Position numbers and translations under genes: made by a program
Origin: Candidula unifasciata
Lineage: Eukaryota > Mollusca > Gastropoda > Stylommatophora > Geomitridae
NCBI GenBank assembly: GCA_905116865.2
Contig: CAJHNH020001097.1
Coordinates: 32,501-96,500, forward strand
Direction of reading: 5' to 3'
Length of the DNA: 64,000 bases
Notes under the pieces: generated by a model
Told to the model about the DNA's origin: nothing
Databases searched by the model: none
What the model saw: the letters and a program-made list of their open reading frames with translations, nothing else
Part shown: in pieces, positions 1 to 34,409 of the stretch
Position numbering within the stretch: position 1 is the stretch's first letter
How the letters are laid out: each line of letters starts with the position of its first letter

Positions 1-654
1 AGGTCTCCCACCACCGAAAAAAAAGTCCTAATTTCTTTTTAGTTAGTTTTTACTAATATGTGCATTTTTTCTTGTTGTCTTTGTGAGCTGGTAATTGTAT
101 ATTACAACTGTAGCTTAATGTAATACTCGATAATACACTCTATCGTCAGACTGTTCATTCATACAGTACTCACAAATTTGTCAGCATGTTGCAGTTGTAT
201 ATTATGTGGATACATTTGCTCATTACAGCAACATTGTGTGCAATCCAGCACTAAACAGACAGCGATACAAATGAGAGAGCTATTAAATGAACATACATGT
301 GTTTCATCTCAAAATGTGCAGAAAAAATTGACAGTTTTAGACATATCTCGATATGGCCGCTATATGTAGCTCTGGTGATGTCTAAACAGTAATCTCCTGT
401 CCCATCTTCTGAATCATATGCAGAGTTACAGTGGCAATCTTTTGCAGCAACCCTCCTTTAATTTGCCGGCTTTTTCGTATCTTCTCATCGACAGCTTAAG
501 CCTCACAGCCACAAAATGTCACGCTAAACTATAAACTTTTCTGAACATTTTAAGACGCATCACGTGTATATTCCGTAAACATTTCTTTTATAGTAACATA
601 TTAAACTCTGTGCTATTATTTTCGGTGACCGTATACTGGGGCACCCAACGAATG
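1..654. other. Synapsin intron, no recognised content
   Basis: AT-rich intronic DNA. No exon, RT motif or tRNA-like box was recognised. Confidence 0.5.
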
Positions 655-905
655 TTGTCAGGAGGCGTGAGATTAGATGAAATAACATCTGCTAGAATGT
701 TTGAACAAGGAATTAGCAGTGGTTCCGACAAGGACGCATAATGGAAAAGAACGACGTGCGTATAATCAGTCTGCTGTGGAAACAGCTAGCATTTACACTT
801 TAAAACATTTGCTGGGGGAGACAGAGCATCTATGGATGTGCCCGGTGTGCTATGATGTTGAAGAAGAGGAGGACAAAGAAGAACTTGGAATGACATCAAG
901 AAATT
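655..905 (+). mobile_element. LINE-H 3' end (after RNase H domain)
   Basis: One frame reads RLDEITSARMFEQGISSGSD, and after a frame change TASIYTLKHLLGETEHLWMC followed by PVCYDV. The same pair of blocks ([17 protein letters not shown] and YTLRHLLR) is found behind an RNase H domain on the minus strand at 57200-57660. The conserved TEH.W.CP.C..V tail resembles a Cys-containing C-terminus of an RNase H-bearing non-LTR retrotransposon. It is frameshifted and dead. Confidence 0.65.
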
Positions 906-1129
906 GACAGGATTACGTTATCATTCACTTATTCATCAAGCGGAAGACGAGAAAGATGGCGGGTTTTATGTGCTAGTGCTTCAATCAATACCCCTCCACG
1001 ACCCTAATGAGTCAAGGGTAATGTTATGTTATATAGTCATTTGCTTTATAATATATGTGTGCTTTAAAAAAGATAACTAGTAATAAACTATGTTTGTGTT
1101 ACTAAATATTGCACATTTGTGTATTTCAG

Positions 1130-24683
<23,554 letters not shown>

Positions 24684-25850
24684 TCATATGTTTTATTGTT
24701 TTATAGTTTTGTGAAAGAAAGTTGGTTTTTTAAATACATTAATTGATTACATGCATAGATTTTGTAAAGGTGGGAATAGGATATGAGATACAAATGTCAA
24801 AATGAATGCAATGATTTTTTTTATTTACTAGATTTTGCCAAGGAATGGAAAAAATCAGAAGTGGAACAAATCCGGCTGATAATTTTGTTAATTCATAAAG
24901 AAAATTTATTAGGGTTATGTTTTCTGTAGTTTACACTCTGTACATTAATTATTTCAGTCTCAAACAACATTTCATTTTAAATCATTAGAATACAGGAGCT
25001 TGTATGATAGAGACATAGGTTCAAATCCTCAGTAATGTGGTGGGTTTTCTGTTGTGGGTATAAAAAAATTTTGTTTACATCCTAGCCTGAACAGTTTATG
25101 GTGACCACACTACCCATGCAGCTTTACCTCAAGCCTAAGATCCCCCCCACCCCACCCATTTTTGTTTACACCTTGCCCCTACCCTCTCCCCTTCCTACAC
25201 TGCCCCAAAAAGTGGTACATACAGGAAGTAATACCAAAGCACAATACATGATCCCTAAATGTCATGTGTGCCCAAGCAACACATGATAGGATCTAAAGTA
25301 TGCTTCAGAAATCCAAACAATTATTTTAACATCCATTATGCTTCAAACAAATTGTCAAATTACTGTATTTATCAACATGTGCTTTATAAACTGGGGCATT
25401 AGTTTTCATTAGGCATCTGCTGTTAAAATTTTCTCAGACTAAACAAGTTTACACAAACTGAAAATGTTTTCAACTAGTTTTTCACATTACAGGAAGTAAA
25501 ATAGTCAAAAGATTAAAAGATTGAAAATACTGAAACCAAGTATGAAAGCTGATTTTCACCTAAATCATTTGAATGAACTGCATTAGCAACATGTGGTAGC
25601 CCCTGCTGCTTTCATTGATAATTTCACACTATAAGCATTAGGTCCTGGCTTCATGCATTGGCTCTTCTGGTAATTATTTCATCATTATCACATGACCAGA
25701 AAGCCTTTTCACCAAATTCTTTTTTCTCACTTTATTTACCTTAACATTTCAAGCCACAAACATCATTATTATCATTCTATTTTTGCTGAGGAGACATAAA
25801 TAAGCTCAGAAAGAAAGTGCTAAAGCATTGAATGAGGTAAACACAATAAA
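24684..25850 (+). other. Probable synapsin 3' UTR and flank
   Basis: The first canonical AATAAA after the stop is at 25845-25850, and an ATTAAA lies at 25512-25517. No polyadenylation signal is obvious within 500 bases of the stop. A SINE-2 copy (24990-25290) would lie inside the transcript if either downstream signal is used. The true cleavage site cannot be set from sequence alone. Confidence 0.3.
24990..25290 (+). repeat. SINE-2 copy
   Basis: B box AGGTTCAAATCCTC, then GCCTGAACAGTTTATGGTGA, CATGCAG, CACTGCCCCAAAAAGTGGTA and a C-rich middle. It lies in the presumed synapsin 3' UTR. Confidence 0.65.
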
Positions 25851-26450
25851 AGAAGCTATGAACATTTGTGCCTAAAGAAATGTTAATTACCATTATTAAG
25901 TTATTCTAGAGTATGAATACAGTGGGACCAACAACAACAAAAACACTCTAATGTCATGGTGACTGTTATAGCTAGCACTGTCTTTCAATGCCTTTGTCTA
26001 GCATGGCACTGAAACCTGAAGGCAGTCCTTAAGCTGTTCAGCCCCCCCCCCCCCTACTCACCACTCTACCCCCCAGAAAATTATAGAGGTTGAAATAAAA
26101 TAAGTAAGGGAGCTAAATGTATCCCTGTATTTTTCTTATCTGTTTTCGATTAAAGTTTCCGAGTTATTAGGGAAAAAGTCTGCATTTACTTTTTCACAGG
26201 TCTAAAGAATATTATTTATGTTTTTCTAGGTTGTAGTCAAATTCTTTCATGACAAGTGATTCTCTGATAAAATATTATCGCTCAAACTTTAGCAGTGAAA
26301 ATCCAGTCATACAAATGCTAATGACAGTCATATTTAATAAATTATCAAATTGTTTTAAAATATGACACAGCGGAATTCTAACTCTAGTAATTTTTGAAAA
26401 CTTTCTTTGCTTTCAAGTGTATTAACAATTGCTGCTTCAATTATTCATGA
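25300..26450. other. Intergenic AT-rich DNA
   Basis: Contains a C run at 26041-26054; otherwise nothing recognised. Confidence 0.4.
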
Positions 26451-26494
26451 ATTACGCCAGTTACTGGAGCACAGAATGAATGTATGAATGAATG

Positions 26495-26700
26495 AATGAA
26501 TCAAGAATTGACATCAGTGCACTCTGGACTTTTCCATAAGTGCTCCGTCTTCTTCCTCAGTAGCCAACAAAGAGTTTTCATGCCAGTAGTTCCACATGCA
26601 ACCTGATTAAATATCTGCCTTTGTTCCCCTGTCTCCCTCAGTGTTAAATATCCTACAGACCCCTGCTCCCACCCCCCCCCCCCCCCCTTCCCCACCTCTG
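26495..26700 (-). mobile_element. LINE-H 3' end, minus strand
   Basis: Minus-strand frame reads GSVGYLTLRETGEQRQIFNQ, then TTGMKTLCWLLRKKTEHLWK and SPECTDVNS before stop. Adjacent C run at 26670-26688. Confidence 0.6.
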
Positions 26701-26994
26701 GCTTAGTCTTTCAGTGTATGGATACTCTGTTATACTACACCCTCCACTTGATCTCAGTGAGCGTTCACTGGAGCACAGACAGAAAACAGAGAATAGCTAC
26801 AGTGTAACCAGCCAAGAATCTCACAGAGATGATAACAAGGCAATGGATGGATCTAAGCTGGCTATCTCACACTATAAAAAAACACTTAGTTGTGCAATTC
26901 AGCTGAACCTGAATAAGCTGTCTTATAATATATGCTCTATAGGGAGATGAATGCTAAAGAAAGATCAGACGAATAACGACAACCGTTGTCTGCA

Positions 26995-27325
26995 TGGGAA
27001 ATATGGTAACGTAGCTTCTAAACCAGTGCAAAAATCTTGGGCTCAAATCTGTATTGTGACTAGTTATAATATTCACCATGACAACACAGTTTTTCAATTT
27101 TCACCTTGAATTCCAGCTAGTTATAATATTCACCATGACACCACAGTTTTTCAATTTTCACCTTGAATTCCAAGTCAACCCAGCCAAAAATGCATACCAG
27201 ATAATGTTCTGGGAAGTAAAGGCGGTCAACATTCATCTGACCACATCACTCACCGCGTACCGGCTGTTTTATAGAAATTTTAGTCTAGCATCATTTGCTC
27301 GATCTGCCACCAGCTTAGCAAGGGT
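26995..27325 (+). repeat. SINE-1 copy with internal duplication
   Basis: Head with GGGCTCAAATCTG, then AAGTCAACCCAGCC, TTCTGGGAAGTAAAGGCGG and CACATCACTCACCG. A 57-bp segment (CTAGTTATAATATTCACC start) is tandemly doubled at 27060-27175 with two or three differences. Confidence 0.75.
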
Positions 27326-27329
27326 CTTT

Positions 27330-28020
27330 TAATTAACTTTATTTGTCTGCCTAATGTTCCATTTTTTAATATTAATAATGCCATTCATGTACTATACATT
27401 TCGTACATAATTATTACTTTTCTATTAGTGTTAATATCATTTGTTCAATGTTTGTTGGTCAGAACTCAGTGTATTTAGCATTTTCAAAAAAAAAATTTTT
27501 AAACTCTCAACTACTGACAATGTGTACATTTTTATAATGATTTTTAGTCATGAATACTAAATGATATTCATTTATTTTCTTTATTTTTATTGCTTAAATA
27601 ATGTTTGAATTGGGTATATATGTATATATGTCATACATGCTGTTGAAGACATATACATTCACACATAGTAAAAATGAAAAAGTGAACTAAAATAAGCTGA
27701 TTTCTTCAACTTTTTTTTTTAGCAGTGACATCAAAACAATATTAAAAACCGTATGGTTTCCATTAATCTGTGTAAGATGCTATCAGTTATATTCTCATGT
27801 TAATTGTGCTCATATCTAGCATGTATTTATACTTTATGAATTGATGTGGTGATAGTATTGCTTTCATTTAGAATTTGTTCCATTTAGGGTGTCTCCCAAA
27901 CCCCCTGCAAACATTTCACTTGGTACTGTAAAATAGATTTATGTAATAGAATAAAACAATTTGTTGTGTATTTTTGTCTCATCACACTGAAGCCTTAACA
28001 ATACCCACACATACCTTAAT
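27330..28020. other. Intergenic AT-rich DNA
   Basis: No recognised feature. Confidence 0.4.
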
Positions 28021-28080
28021 GCGATGCACTACATCAAAAGCATTGTTACTCAAAGCAATAGTGCACACTTGGGTCTGAAG

Positions 28081-28290
28081 ACGTTCACGCTCACCTGCCT
28101 GTGTGGAGGTCTGCTCACACTCACCTGCCTGTGTGGAGGTCGGCTCACGCTCACCTGCCTGTGTGAAGGTCGGCTCACGCTCACCTGCCTGTGTGGAGGT
28201 CTGCTCACACTCACCTGCCTGTGTGGAGGTCTGCTCACGCTCACCTGCCTGTGTGGAGGTCTGCTCATGCTCACCTGCCTGTGTGGAGGT
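28081..28290. repeat. 30-bp tandem repeat, 7 units
   Basis: Seven units of CTCACCTGCCTGTGTGGAGG-type sequence at period 30. Because 30 is a multiple of three, all six frames stay open and give false repeat proteins. The unit is continuous with a SINE-1 body on its right. Confidence 0.96.
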
Positions 28291-28500
28291 CTAAGGCTGA
28301 AATCCCCATTACCAATATTGATCTTATCTTGCAGGTTGACCCGGCTTAAAAAAGGTGTCAGCTAATGTTCTGGGAAGTAATGGCAGCTGTCGTGATTTTG
28401 ATGATATCCCTCATCAAGTGACAAATGGTCTATACAAATATAGGTCTGGCACTATATGTCCAATACAGCAAAGGCATAAAAAGGGTTCTTTTACTTTGAG
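28270..28500 (+). repeat. SINE-1 body after the 30-bp array
   Basis: GGTTGACCCGGCTTAAAA, TTCTGGGAAGTAATGGC, CCCTCATCAAGTGACAAATG, GGTCTATACAAATATAGG and AAAAAGGGTTC. Confidence 0.7.
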
Positions 28501-28504
28501 TCCA

Positions 28505-30105
28505 AAGGGTTAAAATAAGAACTATATTGGACAAAAATATGTATAGTTTAAATTAGGATAGAATGGATTAATGTATCAGCACAATAGAGTAGAGCCGATT
28601 CAGCAAAGAAAATACTGCCAGCAGTAATACATGGACACAGGATGAGGTACTTAACACTGAGAACTTACTGTAACATTTCCAGACAGCTATTTTGATAAAC
28701 TGTACTGAAGGTTTTTTACCCCTAGAAATAAAAGTACTGGTACTCACCATACACTGTCTAAATAAAGTGTCTGTTACAGAAGCACTGAAAAATATGATGC
28801 CTAAAAACAGTCTGGTACTCCATAAAGTTGTATACTACCAGAAAAAAGTCCTGCCCATACTTTTTATGAACATTTGAATATTAATGTTTCAGACATGTCT
28901 ACAACATTCATTGTGCAGACAAGAACATCAATAGATCTATCAACAATGGGATAATAAAGAAGACATATGACATATAAAAACTGAAGGAAATCATGTATTT
29001 TAGGCATTAACAAGACTGGATTATAAAAAAATATTGGTTATTAAGGCATAAAGCATTGAAGAAAATTGTATATCTGAACATTAAAAAATATTTTAAAATC
29101 TAGAAAAGATCATAATTTAGTGAGACACTCCTTGGGGAGACTTTCCTTGTAAGTGAAATAGAAGGATACTATGTTCTTAAATTCCTTTTCAGGGATGGGA
29201 TTTTTTTTTATTTTTTAATTGGGCTCCTGTGAAATATTCTATAGTGGGTTACAGAAATCATGACCTCACACTTTAACAAATATCTCAAACAGTCCTGTGG
29301 GAATCAATGCACAATTTTTGCAGCCTTAGATTCCCCATGTCCTTATGATTTTTTAATTTACTATTGCACATGTGCTGCTGTTTTCTTAAAGTGGTGAATT
29401 TCTTTAATTTTTGACACATACGTGGATATTGATTGGAAATCAGTTCATTTGTGCAGCAATGCATGCTGATTATTTTTATAGCCTGTTCCACATACAATGA
29501 AAAATTTCCAACTCAGAGGAGGCTAATGCTGGAGATGAATACATGAGAGTGTGCAATTTTATGTTTTCAAAAGTTCCAATACTCATTTAACTGTAAGCAT
29601 GCTGACTGCTTGTTTTGAACCAGTGACTGTTTTTTTTCATTATGTCATAACTACAACAAAATAAAAACTAGATATTACAATTAAAAACAGTTCTTCCAAG
29701 GACAGGATTGTTATCACTTTGCCTGTAAAATTTCCACTGCTTATGCCAAACAGTTATGAGTTACAGATTTTTTTAATTGAGCACAACTTTTGCAATGGAC
29801 TCTGAGATAGGAAGACATCTAGCACAAACTGGATTATACAAAAATAAGGGTTGACACCAAATAACCAGTTCAACTCAAGGCACAGAAAAGGCCCTTTACA
29901 TATGTGTTTTTCTCTTACCCAGGTAACATAGTCATAGAATGCTAACCTATTTGATATTGAGAGACATCATTTTAGTATGTTGTATATGTAAGTATAATAG
30001 TTTGAACTGCCTAAAGCTTTGAAAATGTAAACGGAAGAAACACAAAGTATTGGTTTGCAAAAGTATACTTACAAAAAATAATGGATGCTGTGGCAAAAAT
30101 GAAAT
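28505..30105. other. Intergenic AT-rich DNA
   Basis: No exon, RT motif or SINE box recognised over 1.6 kb. Confidence 0.4.
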
Positions 30106-30124
30106 GGTGCTGAGGCTGTTAATG

Positions 30125-30420
30125 AGTATAACACACAAATACAACACATACTCACAGACAAAACACATACTCACAGACAAAACATATATGCACAGACAAA
30201 ACACATACACACAGACAAAACACATACACACAGACAAAACATATAGACACAACGCATATTACAGATACAACACATCTACACAGACACAACACAAACACAG
30301 CACGTGTTTACACACAGACACAACACATACTGACAGACACAACACTTACACACAGCACAATGCATACACACAGACACAGCACATACTGACAGACACAACA
30401 CATCCACACAGTCACAAGAT
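30125..30420. repeat. CACAGACAAAACACATA minisatellite
   Basis: Irregular tandem array of about 20-bp units (CACAGACAAAACACATAC, drifting to CACAGACACAACACATAC). Frames over it are artefacts. Confidence 0.92.
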
Positions 30421-30464
30421 GGAAGAGGTGCTCAAATTTAAGTGAGTGTAAGTGCATATGCATG

Positions 30465-30550
30465 GGTGTGTTTGTGTGTGTGTGTGTGTGTGTTAATGTA
30501 TGTGTGAATGTGTTTATATGTATGGATATCCAAGTCTGTGTGTGTGCATA
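30465..30550. repeat. TG-rich simple repeat
   Basis: GTGTGTG stretches, complementary in composition to the AC-rich array on its left. Confidence 0.85.
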
Positions 30551-30910
30551 TGTGAATATATATTTATGATTCTTCTCTACCTTGTTCATATTCTATGTCT
30601 TCTTCATCTTTTCTTCAGTATGTGTTTGTTTGTGAGTGTGTACATCATGTGTGTATAGGGGGATGCACTGTTTCAGAAATATCACATGGGGCTTTGGACA
30701 GAAAATGCTTCAACATTTTACATGCACTCATGAATTATCATTTGATAACACAAGAGCTAATTTTTTCAATCTGCCTGAAACTGAGTAGTATACATTTTTA
30801 TGTAAAAGCAACCAAACATTCAGAAAACCTTCAGCTATAATAATATTGTCTGTGTATGGTCTTATAAATACATATATATTCTATTAGTCTATATATATAT
30901 ATAGATTTTT

Positions 30911-31312
30911 CTTCTATGTGATTGCATTATTTATGAACATCAGGCTGTGACTGTGATAAATGTAACAGTAATTTATGTTGTGGTAGTATCACTTTACTAG
31001 TTTCTCTTTATCAACTTGGTTAAAAAAAAAAAAGCAAACCAAAAAAAAAATTATTTAAATTACATTTGGTCACCTAATTGTATCTCAGAAATGTATTGTT
31101 ATACACATACACGTCTATCTTCTATGTGATTGCATTATTTATGAACATCAGGCTGTGACTGTGATAAATGTAACAGTAATATGTGTTGTGGTAGTATCAC
31201 TTTAATAGTTTCCCTTTATCAACGTGGTAAAAGAAAGCAAACCACCAAAAAATAATAAAAAATGTATTACATTTGGCCAACTAATTGCATCTCAGAAATG
31301 TAAAAATTTTTA
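30911..31312. repeat. Tandem duplication of about 208 bp
   Basis: Units at 30911-31118 and 31119-31312, both beginning CTTCTATGTGATTGCATTAT and sharing GAACATCAGGCTGTGACTGT. The copies differ at few positions apart from A-run length. Confidence 0.93.
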
Positions 31313-31319
31313 ATTGTTG

Positions 31320-32170
31320 GTTATCTGTACTCCAAACATTTACAACATTCACTCACCTGATTTCTATATAATATTATTAAGTAAATGAAAATAGTATAGC
31401 CAAATATATGTTTTGTATGCTAGTACTAACAGCATACATCAAAGCCAGTAAAAAAAATGTGAAAATTAAATATTTTTTTCTTTCTTCTGCTTTCCTTGAA
31501 GTTAGCTAATTTTGTTATAAATAATGGATAGATTTGATGCTTTTATTGAACAGCTTTTATTGCATATTTCAGAAGTCAGTATGATGTAAATAAGTTTCAC
31601 TTTAATATATTTCTTTGTAAATGAGGGGAGTCTTATCTCTTATTTTTGAATCTCTGCCAGGGACCTAGCACTCCATACTTTTTAACAGGTACTTATTCTA
31701 ATTTATAAATATTAGATATTTGAATCTAATAATAAAAAAAAAAAAAAAAAAATTTTGTTTAAAAAAAATAGATTCTATTCTAAAGCTTTGGAGTATATAT
31801 ATGATATCACGGACACCTTAAATTTGTTCCGAGAACATCACTAAATGAAAAAGTATAACAAAGATCTTTGTGGTCTTCACTGTCTTTTCAAGTTCCCATA
31901 CTGTAGATCCCATCTTATTTAGATCCCATATATTATAGATTCCATCTGTTATACATTCCTAGATCCAAGAACTGAAGTAATTTGAAACAAACCAGAAAAA
32001 AAAAAGTTAGTAACCATGGAAATGAGGTGCTTTTAAGGGCACCAGGAGTGACCATAAAATTAAATAAGGAATCGTGTTATAAGAGAAAATGTCAGCACAG
32101 GACCGTTTGTAAATTACATACAAAAACAGGAAATCAAATAGTTTTTCCACTTAGAGAGAATACCTTGTGA
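31320..32170. other. Intergenic AT-rich DNA
   Basis: Only an A run at 31733-31751. Confidence 0.4.
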
Positions 32171-32174
32171 TGCC

Positions 32175-32385
32175 ATACTATACAATGAATACACTAAAAG
32201 AGGAGAAGGATGTACAGCTCAAGGTAAACCAACAACAAGATGGAAAGATAACATCAGAGAAACTCAATGATAGCATGGTGTGTCTATGATCAAGGCGGCC
32301 AGAAGAGCAAGATCATAATCTTATTTCTCCCCCAACAACCAAAGGCCTAAAAGAGGAAGTGAAGAAGAAGATGAAGAAGAACAGG
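32175..32385 (+). mobile_element. LINE C-terminus fragment with GAAGAAG tail
   Basis: Encodes TKRGEGCTAQGKPTTRWKDN then decays; ends GTGAAGAAGAAGATGAAGAAG. GKP(T)TRWKDNI matches the GRP..RW.DDI motif of RT C-termini. Confidence 0.55.
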
Positions 32386-32394
32386 TATTTTGGG

Positions 32395-32800
32395 AATAGG
32401 TTGCTAGCCCCATATGTTTATAGATCTTTGATATCCTTCCTCCTTGTGTGGATTTCAAGCTTCCTTTGTCGGAAAGACAAGAATACTCAAGCAGTCACTA
32501 ATATCCTGTGCCCATCTTCATGTTGGCCGGCCGTTGCTCCTCCTTTCTGGTACCATGCCTTCTGCTATAAATTTTTTTCCAATCCGTCATGGGGCTTGAT
32601 ATGACCAAAATATTTTAGCTTCCGAGACAGGATGCTGTTTATTAGCCAATCTTCCTTGATGTTCAGATCTTTCAAGATGTCAGTATTTCTTATCTTTTCA
32701 TTTGAATAGATATAATGTATAAATGTCTTTACAGTATGTTGCTCTATCTCTGATCCAAAAACATGTTAAAGCTCTGAAGCACAGCATTAGATATCTAGAT
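32395..32800 (-). mobile_element. LINE RT C-terminus fragment, minus strand
   Basis: The minus strand yields KYFGHIKPHDGLEK (about 32580-32620), a form of the ..YFGHI.RH..LEK motif, then ATAGQHEDGHRI. Faces the plus-strand fragment on its left. Confidence 0.5.
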
Positions 32801-32989
32801 TTGTATTTTGCATCTTCCTCTCCAGGACTGCAGTCTTTAAGATAACCGTCTTCATGGATGAAAGTCAAATAAATGAGAACTCTATTTAACAGTTATAATA
32901 AGGGACACTACCGTTACTAAGTAACCAGCAGTCTCATGTGGGTGGGTTCAGAATGTATTAATGTTTTACAACCATGTTGCACCATATCT

Positions 32990-33195
32990 CAGAAGCTAAA
33001 ATATTTTGCTCAAATGGACACAGCAGAAAGGAGGGGCAGGGGCCGACCAAAATGAAGATGGACACAGGATATAAGTGACTTCTTGAATATAAAAGAACAT
33101 GAGGCGGGAGAGCTGGCGAGAGACTTTCTTTCAGGCAGACCGTGATGAGAGCGATGGTCTGCAAATAAACCTGCTTCATGATGAAATTGATGCTC
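32990..33195 (+). mobile_element. LINE RT C-terminus fragment
   Basis: GRGRPKMKMDTGYK, then EHEAGELARDFLSG-like and RQTVMRAMVCK residues spread over two frames. Homologous to 38085-38215. Confidence 0.55.
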
Positions 33196-33439
33196 CATTT
33201 CTGACATCTGACCCCCAAAATAGAAGGTCATTTTTTTATTTCATGGCTGCACTGTTCTATTCACGAGTGCAGTTTTTCTGGAGACCCTTGTGGATCATTG
33301 CCAGTGCTATGGTGTACGTGCTTCGTGCGACACTCTTGGCAAGTGGTTAGTCATTCTGTGGAGAGAGGCCGTGTCATATGGGATAAAACCCTGTGTAAAT
33401 GAAGTCAATCCTCTAAGCTTTAAACTCTAACCTTTATAT

Positions 33440-33610
33440 TCCCTGGAAAAAGGTAGTGGGGCAGACCAATATGCAGGTGGATGCAAGATATTAAAAAAGA
33501 GACCCTGTGCATGAATATGCACAAGGCTGAAGAACTAGTGAAGAATCCTCAAAAATCTTCTCAGATAAAACAGGCACTCTGTAAAGGTCTTGCAACATGA
33601 CGATAATGCC
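33440..33610 (+). mobile_element. LINE RT C-terminus fragment
   Basis: GRPICRWMQDIKKETLCMNM, HKAEELVKNPQKSSQIKQ and ALCKGLAT then stop; same C-terminal pattern as 8180-8340 but a different subfamily. Confidence 0.55.
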
Positions 33611-33614
33611 TCGG

Positions 33615-34255
33615 AGTTGAAGAAACTGACACTTCTCAAAGTTTTATCTTCTTTAGTTTGAGATGGCAGTTTGAAAGACCCATGTATGATTTACAATTTT
33701 TTTAAACAACTTTTGATATTGTTGATTTTTTTAAATTACATATTTCTTTACTTGAAATATAATGTTTATTGATGACTGAATTAGTGTACAGTAATATTTG
33801 TATCTTCTATAAGTATATGCATATGTATCTGTAAAATCAAATGTCATTCACCTTATATGAGTTACAAGTACCAGTAAATCAACAAAAGCCATACATAAGG
33901 ACTTCAATACAATGATTGTTCTTTATGATTGCTTCAGTTTGGAAGTCTTGAAAGTAAATATTTCACATGTGACATTGTATAGCTGTTAAACATCTATGAC
34001 GACCGTTAAGACTGGTTAAGTTCTACAACATGTAAACTGGTGACTGGTCCAGTTAAATGTATGCCATTATCTGAGAATGCTAAATGTCTAGTCACTTGAG
34101 CCTACTCCAGGATCAGAGAAAAGTATTCACCTGCTTCCCACTTTTAATAAAATTCACACTAGTTTGTACCCAACCTGTTCAGGTTTGAGGCAGAGGTAAT
34201 GTGTGTAAGTTACTTGACCATAAATCACAAAATTGTATTCTGTAACAGTGAAAAA
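33615..34255. other. Intergenic AT-rich DNA
   Basis: No recognised feature. Confidence 0.4.
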
Positions 34256-34261
34256 AGAGCA

Positions 34262-34406
34262 TTAACTCTTTGAGTCCCAAGGAACGCATCATACGTTCAT
34301 AGGTTACTGCCTAGAAACCTAATGAACACATAATGCGCCGATTTAGGTCTCTTTTGACTACGCCTTGGGCCTGTGATGCTAAACCCTCTGAAACTCAAAG
34401 AGTTAA
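34262..34406. mobile_element. TTAA-flanked MITE (piggyBac-like), copy 1
   Basis: A 145-bp element with terminal inverted repeats (TTAACTCTTTGAGTCCC left; complement of TTAACTCTTTGAGTTTC right) and TTAA at both ends, the target duplication of piggyBac elements. A second copy is at 53299-53437 and a lone end at 56288-56304. Confidence 0.65.
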
Positions 34407-34409
34407 AAT

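Noticed and set aside
28081..28290. CRISPR-like array
   Set aside because: Units are contiguous with no unique spacers, and the genome is eukaryotic.
28024..28365. Repeat protein-like frames (RPPHRQVSVS and LTCLCGG types)
   Set aside because: A 30-bp tandem repeat keeps all frames open. It is joined to a SINE body and has no gene signals.
30050..30445. Thr/His-rich frame
   Set aside because: Product of the ACA-rich minisatellite; no homology or splice support.
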